A DNA stretch of 64,000 nucleotides from Dokdonella sp. (GCA_016712865.1 JADJQH010000002.1:744001-808000), one strand, 5' to 3'. Numbered from the stretch's first letter, positions 27,887 through 38,493 are shown. The notes: generated from the sequence alone by a model not told the origin. Numbers and translations: made by a program.

Positions 27887-28996
27887 ATGCTCGAAAACCG
27901 CACGGTTGTCTTCGCGGCCATCGCCCTGGCGCCGGCATTTTGTCTCGCCGGCGGCTTGCCCGACGGACTCGGTTGGCATGAGCTGCCGAACACGCAAATT
28001 CGTCCCCTGTGTCCAGCCGATGAGCTATACCCCGGCATCAGCGGCAACACCGGCTGCGATTCGGTGATCATTGCCTGGGGTGGCGCGGCATTTGATGTCG
28101 AAGGCAACCGCCTGCTGATCACCGGCGGTGGACATGGCGACTATGCTGGCAATGAAGTCTACGAGCTTGACCTTGATACGCGCGTCATGCGCCGCATCAA
28201 TGCACCCAGTTATCCCCTGCGCGATGGCTGCGAGGCCGGCAACAACAGTACCTACGCCGATGGCCGACCGGTGTCCCGGCACACCTACAATCATCTGGCA
28301 TACATCGAAGACCAGGACCTGCTGTTCCTTTTCGGTGGTTCGCGCTGGCAATGCGGTTACTTCGGCGCCGACACCTGGACCTACGCTCCTGCGCAGGACC
28401 AATGGTTGCCACGCAACAATACCGACGCGCCCGACGGTACATTCGGATTATCGATTTCACGCGACCCGCTCACCGGACTGCTGTGGGCACGCGACGCCTA
28501 CCACCTGTATGACTACGACCCCGCCACGCATCGCTGGCAGCGTCGCTCCGACGACAGCGATATCGGCTTGAGCGATTATCGCAGCGGTGTGATCGACCCG
28601 ATCCGCGGCCGCTATTTCCTCTACACCGCGGCCAATCGCACGCTGTATCACTACGACATCCGCAGCAGCGCGCAGATGCTGACCATCGTCAGCCGCCCAG
28701 CTCCGACCTGCGCCTTCATGGACGATGACGCAGCCGGCTGGACCTACGATCCAAGGCAGGACCGCCTCGTCGCCTGGAATGGTGGCGATACGCTTCACAT
28801 TCTCAACGCAGATACGGCCATCTGTACGACGCTCACGATTCCGGGCGGTCCCGTCGCACCCGAACAGGGCACCTACGGTCGATTCGCCTACTCACCGCAA
28901 GATGACGTGTTCGTCACCTGCAACGACATCGACACCAACTGCCACATCCTGCGCCTGCGGCCCAGCGATGCCTTGTTCGCCCACGGTTTCGAGTAG
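27887..28996 (+). CDS. Secreted Kelch-like beta-propeller protein with C-terminal FAHGFE
   Basis: A 369-residue exported protein: signal about 1-22 ending FCLAGG, start ATG at 27887 with GAGGTG just upstream. Kelch-type blades recur: LLITGGGHGDYAGNEVYELD, LLFLFGGSRW..DTWTYAP, LYDYDPATHRWQRR, GWTYDPRQDRLVAWNGG. The protein ends exactly with ALFAHGFE, a form of the FADGFE motif. The ligand or substrate is unknown. The beta-helix gene follows after four bases. The 27591-27886 stretch upstream shows no gene. Confidence 0.75.
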   Translation: MLENRTVVFAAIALAPAFCLAGGLPDGLGWHELPNTQIRPLCPADELYPGISGNTGCDSVIIAWGGAAFDVEGNRLLITGGGHGDYAGNEVYELDLDTRVMRRINAPSYPLRDGCEAGNNSTYADGRPVSRHTYNHLAYIEDQDLLFLFGGSRWQCGYFGADTWTYAPAQDQWLPRNNTDAPDGTFGLSISRDPLTGLLWARDAYHLYDYDPATHRWQRRSDDSDIGLSDYRSGVIDPIRGRYFLYTAANRTLYHYDIRSSAQMLTIVSRPAPTCAFMDDDAAGWTYDPRQDRLVAWNGGDTLHILNADTAICTTLTIPGGPVAPEQGTYGRFAYSPQDDVFVTCNDIDTNCHILRLRPSDALFAHGFE

Positions 28997-29000
28997 AACC

Positions 29001-30815
29001 ATGTCCGGCCTCGGCACTTGCGCAGTCCGGCTCATGGCCCTGATTTCTGCGTTCCTCCCTGCACTGGGCAGCGCTGGAAACCTGCCGTTGGGCACGCTCG
29101 TCCACGATGGCCCGGCCACGCCTGAACAGCTTTCCCTCTATCTGCCGCTGACGGCGGCGCTACCCACCACAGCGCGAGCAACCGTGCGCTATCGCGTTGA
29201 AGGTGCGCCCACCTGGCGAGAGGGACATCCGCTGCACCGCATTCGGCCCGAGTTCGCAGAGACACCAAGTGCGGGCAGCGTGCCCGACGCGTTCGCCTGG
29301 CCCGTGATCGATCTGCTGCCCGGCACACGCTATGAAGTGGAGGTCACCGTCACCAGCGGCGCAACAAGCGACGTGCGCAATGGTGTTTTCACCACGCGCT
29401 CATTGCCTGCGGTCGCGGGCACGCCCAACAAGACCATCGCCAGCGGATCCAGCCTGGCCACCATTCAGGCCGCAATGAACGCCTTGAATCCGGGCGACGT
29501 GATCGAATTCGAGGTTGGTGTCTACACCCTGGGCGGCGATATCCAGATTTCGCGCAGCGGTACACCGGCCCTGCCCATCGTGATCCGCGGCGCGACGCGC
29601 AATGGGGTAGTGCTCGCACGTGGCGGCAGCGGTCGCGTGATCCAGGTCCTTGGCGCCAACCATGTGGTGCTGGAAAACCTGACCTTGCAGGGCAGCGGCG
29701 TCGATTCCGGCACAGACGCGAGCTCCAGAGGCATCGAGTTCTGGAACGGCGCACCCAACCAGACCGATGTCGTCGTGCGCCAGCTGACGATCCGCGGCGT
29801 CGATGTGGGCATCAAGGCCTACGGACCGTTGCGTGAGTTCCTTGCCTACGACAACACCCTGCTCGGCAACAACACCTGGACCGAGGAGATGATCACCACC
29901 AACGCGACCTGGAACGACGATGGCCTGTGCATTCCCGGGTTCGGCAACGCTGCCTTCAACAATACGCTGCGCGGTTTCGGCGACAGCCTGGCATTCACCG
30001 TGGATGGCGCAGAAGCCGTAGGCGTGCATTTCTACCGCAACGAAATCATAAGCACCGGCGACGACACGCTGGAGGCCGACTATGCGCATCGCAACCTGAG
30101 TTTCTATGACAATCGGGCGCACAATGCGGCCACTTTGCTGTCGCTGGATCCGCTCTACGGCGGCCCGCTGCTGGCCGCACGCAACATCAGCATCAATACG
30201 CAGCGCAGTCCGTTCAAATTCAACAACACCAACACAGGGCAGTTCGTCTACAACAACACCCTGATCCGTACCACCGGCAACGGCAGCCACGCCAACTGGG
30301 GCTGGGTGCAATTCAACAATGGACCGCAACGTGCCTGGGGCTATCGCAACAACGTGTTGGTCTATCAAGGCCAAGGCGATCTGCTCGCGTTCGAAGCGGG
30401 CGGCAACGACCCGATCGACTTCGATCACAATGCGTGGTATCCCGACGGCGATGTCTGGTGGTCTACCTCGGGCGGCAGCTATTCCAGTCTCGCTGCGGCC
30501 GCCGCCGCACTGCCCTTGACCACGCCGCTGTACGGCACCGCCACGCGTCGCCACGACAGCGACGTGCTCACCACTGCCAACCCATGGACCAGCACCATCA
30601 CCTTGGGCGCGACCTTTCTCACCGAAATCGTGGCAACTTACCTGCCCACACCAGCGGTCGGCGCATCAATCAAGAATTCGGGTGTCGCAATTCCCAACAT
30701 TACCGACGGCTTCCTTGGTGCTGCGCCCGATCGAGGCGCGGTGATCGAAGGCCGCCCGCCGGTCGTGTACGGTGATCGCAGTGCCGACCTGCTGTTCGCC
30801 GATGGGTTCGAGTAG
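29001..30815 (+). CDS. Secreted parallel beta-helix protein with C-terminal FADGFE
   Basis: A 604-residue exported protein: signal about 1-25 (ALISAFLPALGSAG). An N-terminal fibronectin-like sandwich (ARATVRYRVEGAPTWREG, GTRYEVEVTV) precedes a right-handed beta-helix from about residue 145 (SLATIQAAMNALNPGDVIEF, VVLENLTLQGSGVD, FKFNNTNTGQFVYNNT), as in pectate-lyase-like polysaccharide-active proteins. Catalytic residues cannot be assigned. It ends DLLFADGFE. It probably shares a transcript with the Kelch-like gene. Confidence 0.75.
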   Translation: MSGLGTCAVRLMALISAFLPALGSAGNLPLGTLVHDGPATPEQLSLYLPLTAALPTTARATVRYRVEGAPTWREGHPLHRIRPEFAETPSAGSVPDAFAWPVIDLLPGTRYEVEVTVTSGATSDVRNGVFTTRSLPAVAGTPNKTIASGSSLATIQAAMNALNPGDVIEFEVGVYTLGGDIQISRSGTPALPIVIRGATRNGVVLARGGSGRVIQVLGANHVVLENLTLQGSGVDSGTDASSRGIEFWNGAPNQTDVVVRQLTIRGVDVGIKAYGPLREFLAYDNTLLGNNTWTEEMITTNATWNDDGLCIPGFGNAAFNNTLRGFGDSLAFTVDGAEAVGVHFYRNEIISTGDDTLEADYAHRNLSFYDNRAHNAATLLSLDPLYGGPLLAARNISINTQRSPFKFNNTNTGQFVYNNTLIRTTGNGSHANWGWVQFNNGPQRAWGYRNNVLVYQGQGDLLAFEAGGNDPIDFDHNAWYPDGDVWWSTSGGSYSSLAAAAAALPLTTPLYGTATRRHDSDVLTTANPWTSTITLGATFLTEIVATYLPTPAVGASIKNSGVAIPNITDGFLGAAPDRGAVIEGRPPVVYGDRSADLLFADGFE

Positions 30816-31120
30816 TCGTTGCAGGTCGGTTTTCAACCCGTCGCTTTGGCTTGATGGGCTTTCACGTCGGGCTGAAGCCCGACCTGCAAGAGCATCTTGT
30901 GAAGGGCTGAAGTCCGACCTGCAAAGGCATCTCGTGGAGGGCTGAAGCCCGGCTTGCACCAACTTGAGCCAGATTGTTCAGGTACCCGTGCTTGCGCCGT
31001 TGCAGCGTCGCCGTGGGTCGGGTTTCAACCCGACCCTTTGGTCATACGCAACCGGGCTGCGCAAACGCGACGCGCAGCGCCCGCATTCATGCTTCAACGT
31101 CGCCTTGCCGCCTGCGCGCA
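30816..31120. repeat. Cluster of GTCGGGCTGAAGCCCGAC hairpins
   Basis: At least five related inverted repeats (near 30828, 30868, 30903, 30938 and 31014) of the form GTCGGGyTnnAryCCGAC fill this gap between convergent genes. They could act as transcript ends. No gene is seen. Confidence 0.75.
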
Positions 31121-31723
31121 CTACTCGACATCGAACGATTGCAGTTCGACAGGCGTCGTGCCCGCAAAAGTAACTTCATAGTTGAAGAAGTCACCATTGT
31201 CGAATGTAGTCAGCACAAAAACCCGGGTTTGACCTGAGGGAATGCTGACCCCCGTCATGCTGGGACAACGATCCGCCGCACCGTTGGTGTCGTCATTCAC
31301 CAACAGACAATTGGTCAAGGGCGATGCGGGATTGAAGCTGCCGTCGTAGAGGACCATGTACGGGTCGATCACCGTTCCGCAGGCCGCCGCAGGATCACCG
31401 GACTGACCGAGTCGCACATTGACCGTGGCAGTACTGGCGCCGGAATTGGTCAAGGTGATCGTGTCATACGACACGGCGGTGCCTACACCTGAAAGTGCAG
31501 AGCATGTGAGCGGTCGATTGAATGTCGAATCCTGCGCGTCGAACGAGCCGGGCACGTTGGCCGGCGGCGTTCCACCCGGATAGTCGATCGGCGTGTCGGT
31601 GCTCGCCCGGATAACCGGAGCCACCGCCGATTCTGCGCTGGCGACGTCGATCTTGGTGTCAGCCACCGCTATGCCAGAAGCGAGAATCAGGGAACTCATG
31701 AACCACGCGTTGCAGAGTCTCAT
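31121..31723 (-). CDS. Exported protein of unknown function
   Basis: A 200-residue protein; signal residues about 1-21 end SGIAVADT. GGGAG lies seven bases before the ATG at 31723, which fixes the start within a much longer open frame. The mature part contains conserved-looking beta segments (VSYDTITLTNSGASTATVNVRLG, YMVLYDGSFNPASPLTNCLLVNDD, SGQTRVFVLTTFDNGDFFNYEVTF), like proprotein-convertase-P or bacterial pre-peptidase domains. No enzyme motif was found. It ends without the FADGFE motif. Confidence 0.65.
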   Translation of the reverse strand: MRLCNAWFMSSLILASGIAVADTKIDVASAESAVAPVIRASTDTPIDYPGGTPPANVPGSFDAQDSTFNRPLTCSALSGVGTAVSYDTITLTNSGASTATVNVRLGQSGDPAAACGTVIDPYMVLYDGSFNPASPLTNCLLVNDDTNGAADRCPSMTGVSIPSGQTRVFVLTTFDNGDFFNYEVTFAGTTPVELQSFDVE

Positions 31724-31847
31724 GTTGCACTCCCAATTGAAAAATCTGCTTGCCAACCGAAACGGACCCGTAGCGTCGGGCCACATATTCGGAAGCGCAT
31801 GTTGCGCCCGGTTCGAGGGGGAAGACAAGGCCGGATGCCCGGCGCCG

Positions 31848-31925
31848 GGCAAATCCAGCGTGGATGCCTGCGTACCCTGATTCGCACGCAGGGGAGAGGA
31901 ATCCCTAGGCTCCAAATTGAAAAAC
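31848..31925 (+). pseudogene. Remnant of the 3' end of a paralogue of the 24.6-kb secreted protein gene
   Basis: The reading ...SSVDACVP-stop, the following GGAGAGGAATCC, and GGCTCCAAATTGAAAA parallel VEACVP-stop, GGAAAGGAATCC and GCTCCACATTGAAA at 27505-27565. Nothing upstream is recognisable, so only the tail of a duplicated gene survives. The remainder of 31724-32239 shows no gene. Confidence 0.55.
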
Positions 31926-32239
31926 GTGAATGCACCAGCACGCCGTGCCTGTGAAAAATCGACGATTGAAACGGCAGGAGATTGCTGGAATCGTGAATAT
32001 ACCGGTTGTTCTCTCCCGGTTGGTGATCTGGATGTCCCAGTTGGTGCGCTTGGCGATGTCTCATTGGGGTCTTCGGAATGCTGCGGAGTAGGCAAGCGAA
32101 GCACATTCGTCGCACACTGCGTCGGTGAACACAGACGCAAGCACGAGATCGCATATGTTCCTGCGCGACTCCGCGATGACATGCAGATGCCCGGGTTTGT
32201 TTCGATTGCCGGATACCATGCGAACAACAGGAGATCACC

Positions 32240-32650
32240 ATGTCCATCGACAGCGTTCGTGCCATCGGCAGCAACACACCGTATGCGGTGGCCTTGAGCG
32301 ACGATCTCGGTCACACCTGGACGGGTGACGAACCCGAATCGCTGGGCGGCGGCAACACCGGGCCTTCGCCATCGCGCCTGATCCTTTCCGGCCTCGCGTC
32401 CTGTACCGTGGTCACCGTGCAGATGTATGCGGCACGCAAGCAATGGCCACTGAGAGGTATCGAAGTCGAGGTGCAATGGAATCCGAACGGCAAGCCCGAA
32501 GATGGATCCACCGAGATGCGACGCCGGGTCACCTTGCGCGGCGATTTGTCGGCCGAACAACGCGAGCGACTCCTGCAGATCGCCAACGCCTGCCCCATGC
32601 ACAAAGCACTGACCGGCATCATCCGCGTCCCCACCGAGATTCAAGACTGA
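32240..32650 (+). CDS. OsmC/Ohr-family protein
   Basis: A 136-residue protein of the OsmC fold: GNTGPSPSRLILSGLASCTVVTVQMYAARK holds the first conserved cysteine, and LLQIANACPMHKAL the second. OsmC/Ohr proteins use these two cysteines to reduce organic hydroperoxides, though some OsmC-like members have other roles. The ribosome-binding site AGGAG precedes the ATG. It is the first gene of a probable operon with the FMN-reductase frame (9 bases on) and pirin, a plausible redox-stress set. Confidence 0.85.
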   Translation: MSIDSVRAIGSNTPYAVALSDDLGHTWTGDEPESLGGGNTGPSPSRLILSGLASCTVVTVQMYAARKQWPLRGIEVEVQWNPNGKPEDGSTEMRRRVTLRGDLSAEQRERLLQIANACPMHKALTGIIRVPTEIQD

Positions 32651-32659
32651 GGAGGCATC

Positions 32660-33229
32660 ATGTCCGCATCCGTGAAAGTTCTCGGCATTTCCGGCAGCCT
32701 GCGCCGCAACTCCTACAACACCGCCGCCTTGCGCGCGGCACAGGAGCTGGCGCCACCCGACATGCGCATCGAGATGGCCGACCTCTCTGCCATTCCCCTC
32801 TACAACCAGGACGAGCAAGACCGCCAGGTGCCCGAGTCGGTCGCGCGCCTTGTCGCCCAGGTGCAAGCTGCCGATGCCATCCTGTTTGCCACGCCGGAGT
32901 ACAACTACTCGGTTCCGGGCGTGCTGAAGAACGCCATCGACTGGGTGTCGCGCGCCAAACCGTAACCGTTTGCCGGAAAACCTGCCGCCGTGATGGGTGC
33001 CAGCCCCGGCGCATTGGGCACCGGACGCGCGCAATACCATTTGCGCCAGATTGGCGTGTTCCTCGACCTGCATTTTCTCAACAAGCCGGAAATCATGATC
33101 GCTTCGGCCCATGAGCGATTCGATGCGCAAGGCAAGCTGACCCACGAGACGACCCGTGAATATCTCGGCAAACTGCTGCTTGCGCTCCAGGACTGGACCC
33201 ATTTTCTCCAGCGGGGGAAATCCGCATGA
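32660..33229 (+). pseudogene. NADPH-dependent FMN/quinone reductase interrupted by in-frame TAA
   Basis: Two segments in the same frame form a complete ~189-codon flavodoxin-fold reductase: KVLGISGSLRRNSYNTAALR at the N-terminus (FMN phosphate loop), FATPEYNYSVPGVLKNAIDW in the middle, and PAAVMGASPGALGTGRAQYHLR after the break. The only fault is TAA at 32963-32965. ATG at 32993 could restart only the C-terminal half, which lacks the FMN loop. Upstream is OsmC; the end overlaps pirin (ATGA). Real nonsense mutation, recoding and sequencing error are all possible. Confidence 0.8.
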
Positions 33230-34179
33230 GCACATCGCAATCCAGCCCGGAAATTTCCCGCTCGCGCGACTGCGCGGAATGCCCCACGGAACCCGTGCTG
33301 GAGCGCATCGCCTCGCGCGTGGCAGAAATCGGCGAAGGGTTCAGCATCCGCCGCGCCCTGCCCAACCGGCAGCGGCGCATGGTCGGCGCATGGTGCTTCC
33401 TTGATCACGCCGGACCGGTCGACTACGCACGCGGCAAGGGCCTGAATGTCGGGCCGCATCCGCATATCGGCCTGCAAACCTTCACCTGGATGATCGAGGG
33501 TGAAATCCTGCATCGCGACAGCCTGGGGTATGAGCAGGTGATCCGACCTGGTCAGGTCAACCTGATGACCGCAGGCAGCGGCATTTCCCACGCCGAGGAC
33601 GCAGTCAACGACGAGCCGGGTCGCCTGCACGCCGCGCAACTGTGGATTGCCTTGCCGGATATCGAGCGCCATCGCGCGCCCAGCTTCCATCACTATCCCG
33701 AACTTCCGTTTCTCGATGACGGCGGATTTCGCATCACCGTACTCGCCGGCGAAGCCTGCGGACTGCAATCGCCGGCCAGGGTTTTCTCGCCATTGGTCGG
33801 CATCGACTTCAGCGCCAGCGCTGCAGCGCAAACCCGCGTCGCGCTCAAGCCGGGCTTCGAGCATGCGGCGATGACTTTGCGTGGCCGTGTCACCATCGAC
33901 GGCGAAGTGCTGGAACCAGGTGCCCTGCTCTATCTCGGCACCGGCCGCAGCTCACTGCACCTGGCCTGCGATGACGCCGCGCAAATGCTGCTGGTCGGCG
34001 GTGAACCTTTCGGTGAGGAAATCCTGCTGTGGTGGAACTTCATCGCGCGCACGCAAGAGGAACTGCAAACCGCCACCGCAGACTGGAACGCCCAACGCAG
34101 CTTTGGCGAGGTCAAGGGCAGCCCATCGCCACGCCTGGTTTCGCCCGATATCGGAGCGATCAAGCTCAGGAAATCCTGA
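33226..34179 (+). CDS. Pirin-family protein
   Basis: A 317-residue bicupin. The N-terminal metal-binding cupin shows FLDHAGPVDY, VGPHPHIGLQTFTWMIEGE and the MTAGSGISHAED motif, supplying the usual three His and one Glu. The second cupin has EPGALLYLG and the family tail EEILLWWNFIARTQEEL. Pirins can be quercetinases or regulators; the role here is open. ATG overlaps the stop of the reductase frame, so translation is probably coupled. Confidence 0.92.
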   Translation: MSTSQSSPEISRSRDCAECPTEPVLERIASRVAEIGEGFSIRRALPNRQRRMVGAWCFLDHAGPVDYARGKGLNVGPHPHIGLQTFTWMIEGEILHRDSLGYEQVIRPGQVNLMTAGSGISHAEDAVNDEPGRLHAAQLWIALPDIERHRAPSFHHYPELPFLDDGGFRITVLAGEACGLQSPARVFSPLVGIDFSASAAAQTRVALKPGFEHAAMTLRGRVTIDGEVLEPGALLYLGTGRSSLHLACDDAAQMLLVGGEPFGEEILLWWNFIARTQEELQTATADWNAQRSFGEVKGSPSPRLVSPDIGAIKLRKS

Positions 34180-34681
34180 TCTTGCCCGTCATCCTGGAAT
34201 CGCGAAGCGATGTCCGGGACCCAGTGACTTTGGCTTCCGCGCATCGAAGTAATTCCTGATGGATGTGCTGCGCTTATCCACCCTACGGGTGGCGGATGGG
34301 CACACGGTGGATGTGCTGCGCTTATCCACCCTACGGGTGGCGGACGGGCACACGGCGGAAGGTCTGCGCTTATCCACCTTGAGGCATTGCAAAAGGTACA
34401 AGACGCGGGCATTTTCTGGTCGTCCCGGAATCGCGAAGCGATGTCCGGGACCCAGTGACTTTGGCTTCCGCGCATCGAAGCAATTCCTGGTGGATGCGCT
34501 GCGCTTATCCACCCTACGGGTGACCGACGAGGCACACGGTGGATGCGCTTCGCTTATCCACCCTACGGGTAGGGGAAGGGACCTCGGTGGATGCGCTGCG
34601 CTTGCGCACCCTTCCGATGACACTTTCCGGTCGACCCGGGATTGCAAGGCAAGACCGGGACTGCGTGCTTCCCTGCCCTGG
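34180..34681. repeat. Composite direct-repeat cluster (GGTGGATGCGCTGCGCTTATCC units)
   Basis: Five to six copies of a ~33-base unit containing GCGCTTATCCACCCTACGGG lie between 34259 and 34615. Two copies of a ~60-base block with GCGAAGCGATGTCCGGGACC start near 34198 and 34430, each followed by the first unit type. GGTGGAT/ATCCACC can form hairpins. No gene is seen; open frames here are repeats read through. Confidence 0.85.
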
Positions 34682-36094
34682 TCAGCGCCCGATGGGACTG
34701 ATCACCACGGATGGCGTGACGCTTGCCTCCGGCGCAGCCGTTGCGGGGTCGAAGCCGTTGGCAAAGATCGTGTCGTTGACCACCGATTCCTCGACGAGGA
34801 CGAAAATGTCGCTGGCGCCGTTGGTGTCGGCGGGGTCGATATCGGATGCATTCGACTCCCACGCCATCGACAGCCCGGACGCGTTGAGCGCGAGCGTGTA
34901 ACCGGAGGCGCTGTTGCCGGGTTGCCCGCCACCGGTGACGCTGATCATTTCCGGTGCGGGCCCATAGATCAGGTACCAGAACACCTGCGTGTACGCACCT
35001 CCGCCAGTCCAGGAGTGGTTGCAGGCAAACACCAGGTTGCCGATGTCGGACACGTCCGAAATGCTGCAACTGTCGTAATTGGTCGTGGGTATGACCGGAG
35101 GGCGCGGTATTGCGGTGGTGGTGCCGAGGAATCGATCACGCAGATAGAGGCCGCTGTTGCTCTCGATGTTGGTGCCATCGGCGTATCCGAGCCCACCGTA
35201 TCCACGGGTCTGAAAGCTCACGTAGCTGCCATCGGGCGAGATCGCCAAGCGGTTGACGAAGGTACTCGTTCCGTTCGGCGCTGCGGTTCCGCGACTGATC
35301 AACTCGGTCGTGTTGGCTTGCAGGTCACGCACATAGGCCTGGCCGTTGGTTGCGGATGGAAGCATGGCCACATTGCAGATCATGGCGAGAAAGCGTCCGT
35401 CGGCCGACAGGGCATGACGTTGCAACTGGCAGGTTCCGCCGGATGCAGTTCCATCCGATTTGGTGGATGCCCGCTCGACCAGCCCGGATTGCATGTCCTT
35501 GACGTAGATCTCCCCCGAGCTTCCAGCCGGTGCATAGCCGCCTGCATCGGGCACTTCGATGCCGGTGAGGTTGGCGTCGGTCTGGAATGCCACGTAGCGT
35601 CCATCGGCGGAAATGGAAACGGTGTTGTCGTTGATGCCATTGGCGGGCGGTTGTCCCGCGGAGTTGGCACTGGCCAGAGCCAGTGCGCCGGTTTCACGGT
35701 CCTTGCGCAATGCCTGCCAGCTCGGCCCGAACGCGGAATTCAGGGTAAGGAATGCCACGTAGCGCCCATCGCCCGATACCGCCGGAGCTTCACCACGAAA
35801 GACCGTACCGCCGGTCGAAGACACGGCCTCCACGTCACCGGTGTCGAGATCCACCGCCAGTGCGCGGGTACCGTTGTAGCTGTCGCCCACCCAATTGTTT
35901 GCCGTACTGACAAACACGACAGTGCGGCCATCGGCAGAGACATCCACATTGGTGGACTCGCCGTTGGGATTGACTCCGGCACCGGGAACCAGGCGGCCAT
36001 AGATGAAGTCGGCGCGGGCGGCATCCGGGAAACCGGCTGCGGCGCAAAGGACGGCGCACGATGCGAGCGTGCGGATCGACAGGGGAAACGACAT
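34682..36094 (-). CDS. Secreted TolB-like (PD40) beta-propeller protein with FANGFD motif
   Basis: A 470-residue exported protein: signal about 1-29 (ASCAVLCAAAGFPDAARA). PD40-type blades recur: VSADGRTVVFVSTANNWVG, VSGDGRYVAFLTLNSAFG, ISADGRYVAFQTDANLTG, ALSADGRFLAMICNVA, ISPDGSYVSFQTRG. Near the end is NDTIFANGFDPAT, followed unusually by about 23 further residues. GGAG precedes the ATG at 36094. The ligand is unknown. Confidence 0.75.
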   Translation of the reverse strand: MSFPLSIRTLASCAVLCAAAGFPDAARADFIYGRLVPGAGVNPNGESTNVDVSADGRTVVFVSTANNWVGDSYNGTRALAVDLDTGDVEAVSSTGGTVFRGEAPAVSGDGRYVAFLTLNSAFGPSWQALRKDRETGALALASANSAGQPPANGINDNTVSISADGRYVAFQTDANLTGIEVPDAGGYAPAGSSGEIYVKDMQSGLVERASTKSDGTASGGTCQLQRHALSADGRFLAMICNVAMLPSATNGQAYVRDLQANTTELISRGTAAPNGTSTFVNRLAISPDGSYVSFQTRGYGGLGYADGTNIESNSGLYLRDRFLGTTTAIPRPPVIPTTNYDSCSISDVSDIGNLVFACNHSWTGGGAYTQVFWYLIYGPAPEMISVTGGGQPGNSASGYTLALNASGLSMAWESNASDIDPADTNGASDIFVLVEESVVNDTIFANGFDPATAAPEASVTPSVVISPIGR

Positions 36095-36265
36095 GGCGGA
36101 CTCCGGGTGGGGGTTCGCCTCCTGATTACGCGGTTTGGTGGCGAATCCCCCAACCAAACGCCTCACCCGCGCTGGCAGCGCCTGACGATCCTGCACGCCG
36201 GGATCCCCGAGGAGCCTGTGAATCCATGCGCGAACACCTTCTATCTCTCTATCCGCAACAAGCGA

Positions 36266-36271
36266 TATAAT
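36266..36271 (+). promoter_or_regulatory. -10 box of the ahcY transcript
   Basis: A perfect TATAAT lies at 36266-36271; the expected start near 36278 is just before the first stem of the SAH riboswitch. No strong -35 was seen. Confidence 0.6.
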
Positions 36272-36282
36272 GCCGCCCTTCG

Positions 36283-36366
36283 CCGCCGAGGGGCGCTGCA
36301 GGTCAGTTCCGCAACGGGACCAGACACAGGCTCGGCACGCGATCCCCATTCCAACTGCGCCCGCCC
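36283..36366 (+). promoter_or_regulatory. S-adenosylhomocysteine (SAH) riboswitch upstream of ahcY
   Basis: GCCGAG (36285-36290) pairs with CTCGGC (36331-36336). Between them are the conserved GGGGCGCTGCAGG and ACAGG elements. GCGCCC (36357-36362) can form the 3' pseudoknot with GGGCGC at 36291. This order matches the SAH riboswitch, which switches ahcY on when SAH accumulates. The ahcY ATG is 22 bases downstream. Confidence 0.93.
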
Positions 36367-36387
36367 CAATGAAACGGAGCGAAACGC

Positions 36388-37818
<1,431 letters not shown>

Positions 37819-37838
37819 TCCGGTTGCCGCTTGACCCG

Positions 37839-37871
37839 AAAGCCCGCAGAGCGATCTGCGGGCTTTTTTAT
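37839..37871 (+). terminator. Rho-independent terminator of ahcY
   Basis: AAGCCCGCAGA and TCTGCGGGCTT pair around a GCGA loop and run into T6, 20 bases after the stop. Confidence 0.95.
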
Positions 37872-37887
37872 TGCCATGGATGGCATG

Positions 37888-38158
37888 TATGCCTGCAATG
37901 CAGGAGCAATTGCAGGCGTATGGCCATGGATGGATTGTATGCCTGCAATGCAGGAGCAATTGCAGGCGATGGCCATGGATGACCGGTATGCCTGCAATGC
38001 AGGAGCAATTGCAGGCGATGGCCAGGGAACGCATGGCACCCACGCCATGTGGATTCCATTTATGGATGGCCGGTATGCCTGCAATGAAGGAGCAATCGCA
38101 GGCGTATGGCCATGGATGGCCGGTATGCCTGCAATGCAGGAGCAATTGCAGGCGTATT
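37888..38158. repeat. Five-copy array of a ~50-bp hairpin repeat upstream of the antitoxin gene
   Basis: Copies begin at 37888, 37938, 37987, 38074 and 38124. Each has TATGCCTGCAATGCAGGAGC then AATTGCAGGCG, so GCCTGCAAT pairs with ATTGCAGGC. The linkers are short variants of GGCCATGGATGG, and one linker is about 37 bases longer. The linkers are related to each other, which speaks against a CRISPR array. Confidence 0.85.
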
Positions 38159-38173
38159 GCCAGCATTGCGTAT

Positions 38174-38199
38174 TGTGGCGTTTTGCCACATTATGTGGC
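38174..38199 (+). promoter_or_regulatory. Operator candidate of the ParD-like antitoxin gene
   Basis: TGTGGC (38174-38179), GCCACA (38185-38190) and TGTGGC (38194-38199) form a palindrome plus an extra half-site directly before the ATG, a layout typical of antitoxin autorepression. Binding is inferred. Confidence 0.5.
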
Positions 38200-38493
38200 A
38201 TGGCCAAGAACATCCGTATCTCCGATGCGCTCTACGATCTGGCAACGGTCGAAGCCCGGCTGCAGCACCGAAGCCTAGCCCAGCAGGTCGAGTTTTGGGC
38301 AAAGCTCGGCATGGCGGCCGAACGCCTTGGCGACGGCCGCGCGGTCACCGCGCTGGACGCCAGCCTCGAGGCCACGCGCCGACAGGATGTTCTCGACGTT
38401 CTGAGCGGGAAGCGCCGCGCCGATTACACCTATGCGATTCCCCGCTCCGTAGCGCGTCGAAGCAAGGCGAAATTCCGGGGCCAGGAACCGTGA
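38200..38493 (+). CDS. ParD-like antitoxin
   Basis: A 97-residue protein starting MAKNIRISDALYDLATVEARLQHRSLAQQVEFWAKLG, which has the ribbon-helix-helix look of the ParD-like antitoxin family. The C-terminal half (LDASLEATRRQDVLDVLSGKRRADYTYAI) is likely the toxin-binding part. The ATG at 38200 follows the operator-like palindrome. The longer open frame upstream is only the hairpin array read through. The stop overlaps the start of the damaged partner gene (GTGA), as in toxin-antitoxin pairs. Confidence 0.7.
   Translation: MAKNIRISDALYDLATVEARLQHRSLAQQVEFWAKLGMAAERLGDGRAVTALDASLEATRRQDVLDVLSGKRRADYTYAIPRSVARRSKAKFRGQEP

Noticed and set aside
31121-33235. A 704-codon minus-strand frame
   Set aside because: Only the last 200 codons have a signal peptide and ribosome-binding site; the rest is antisense to OsmC and the FMN reductase.
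37888-38158. CRISPR-like regular repeats
   Set aside because: Only five units, linkers about 19 bases and related to each other, no cas genes.
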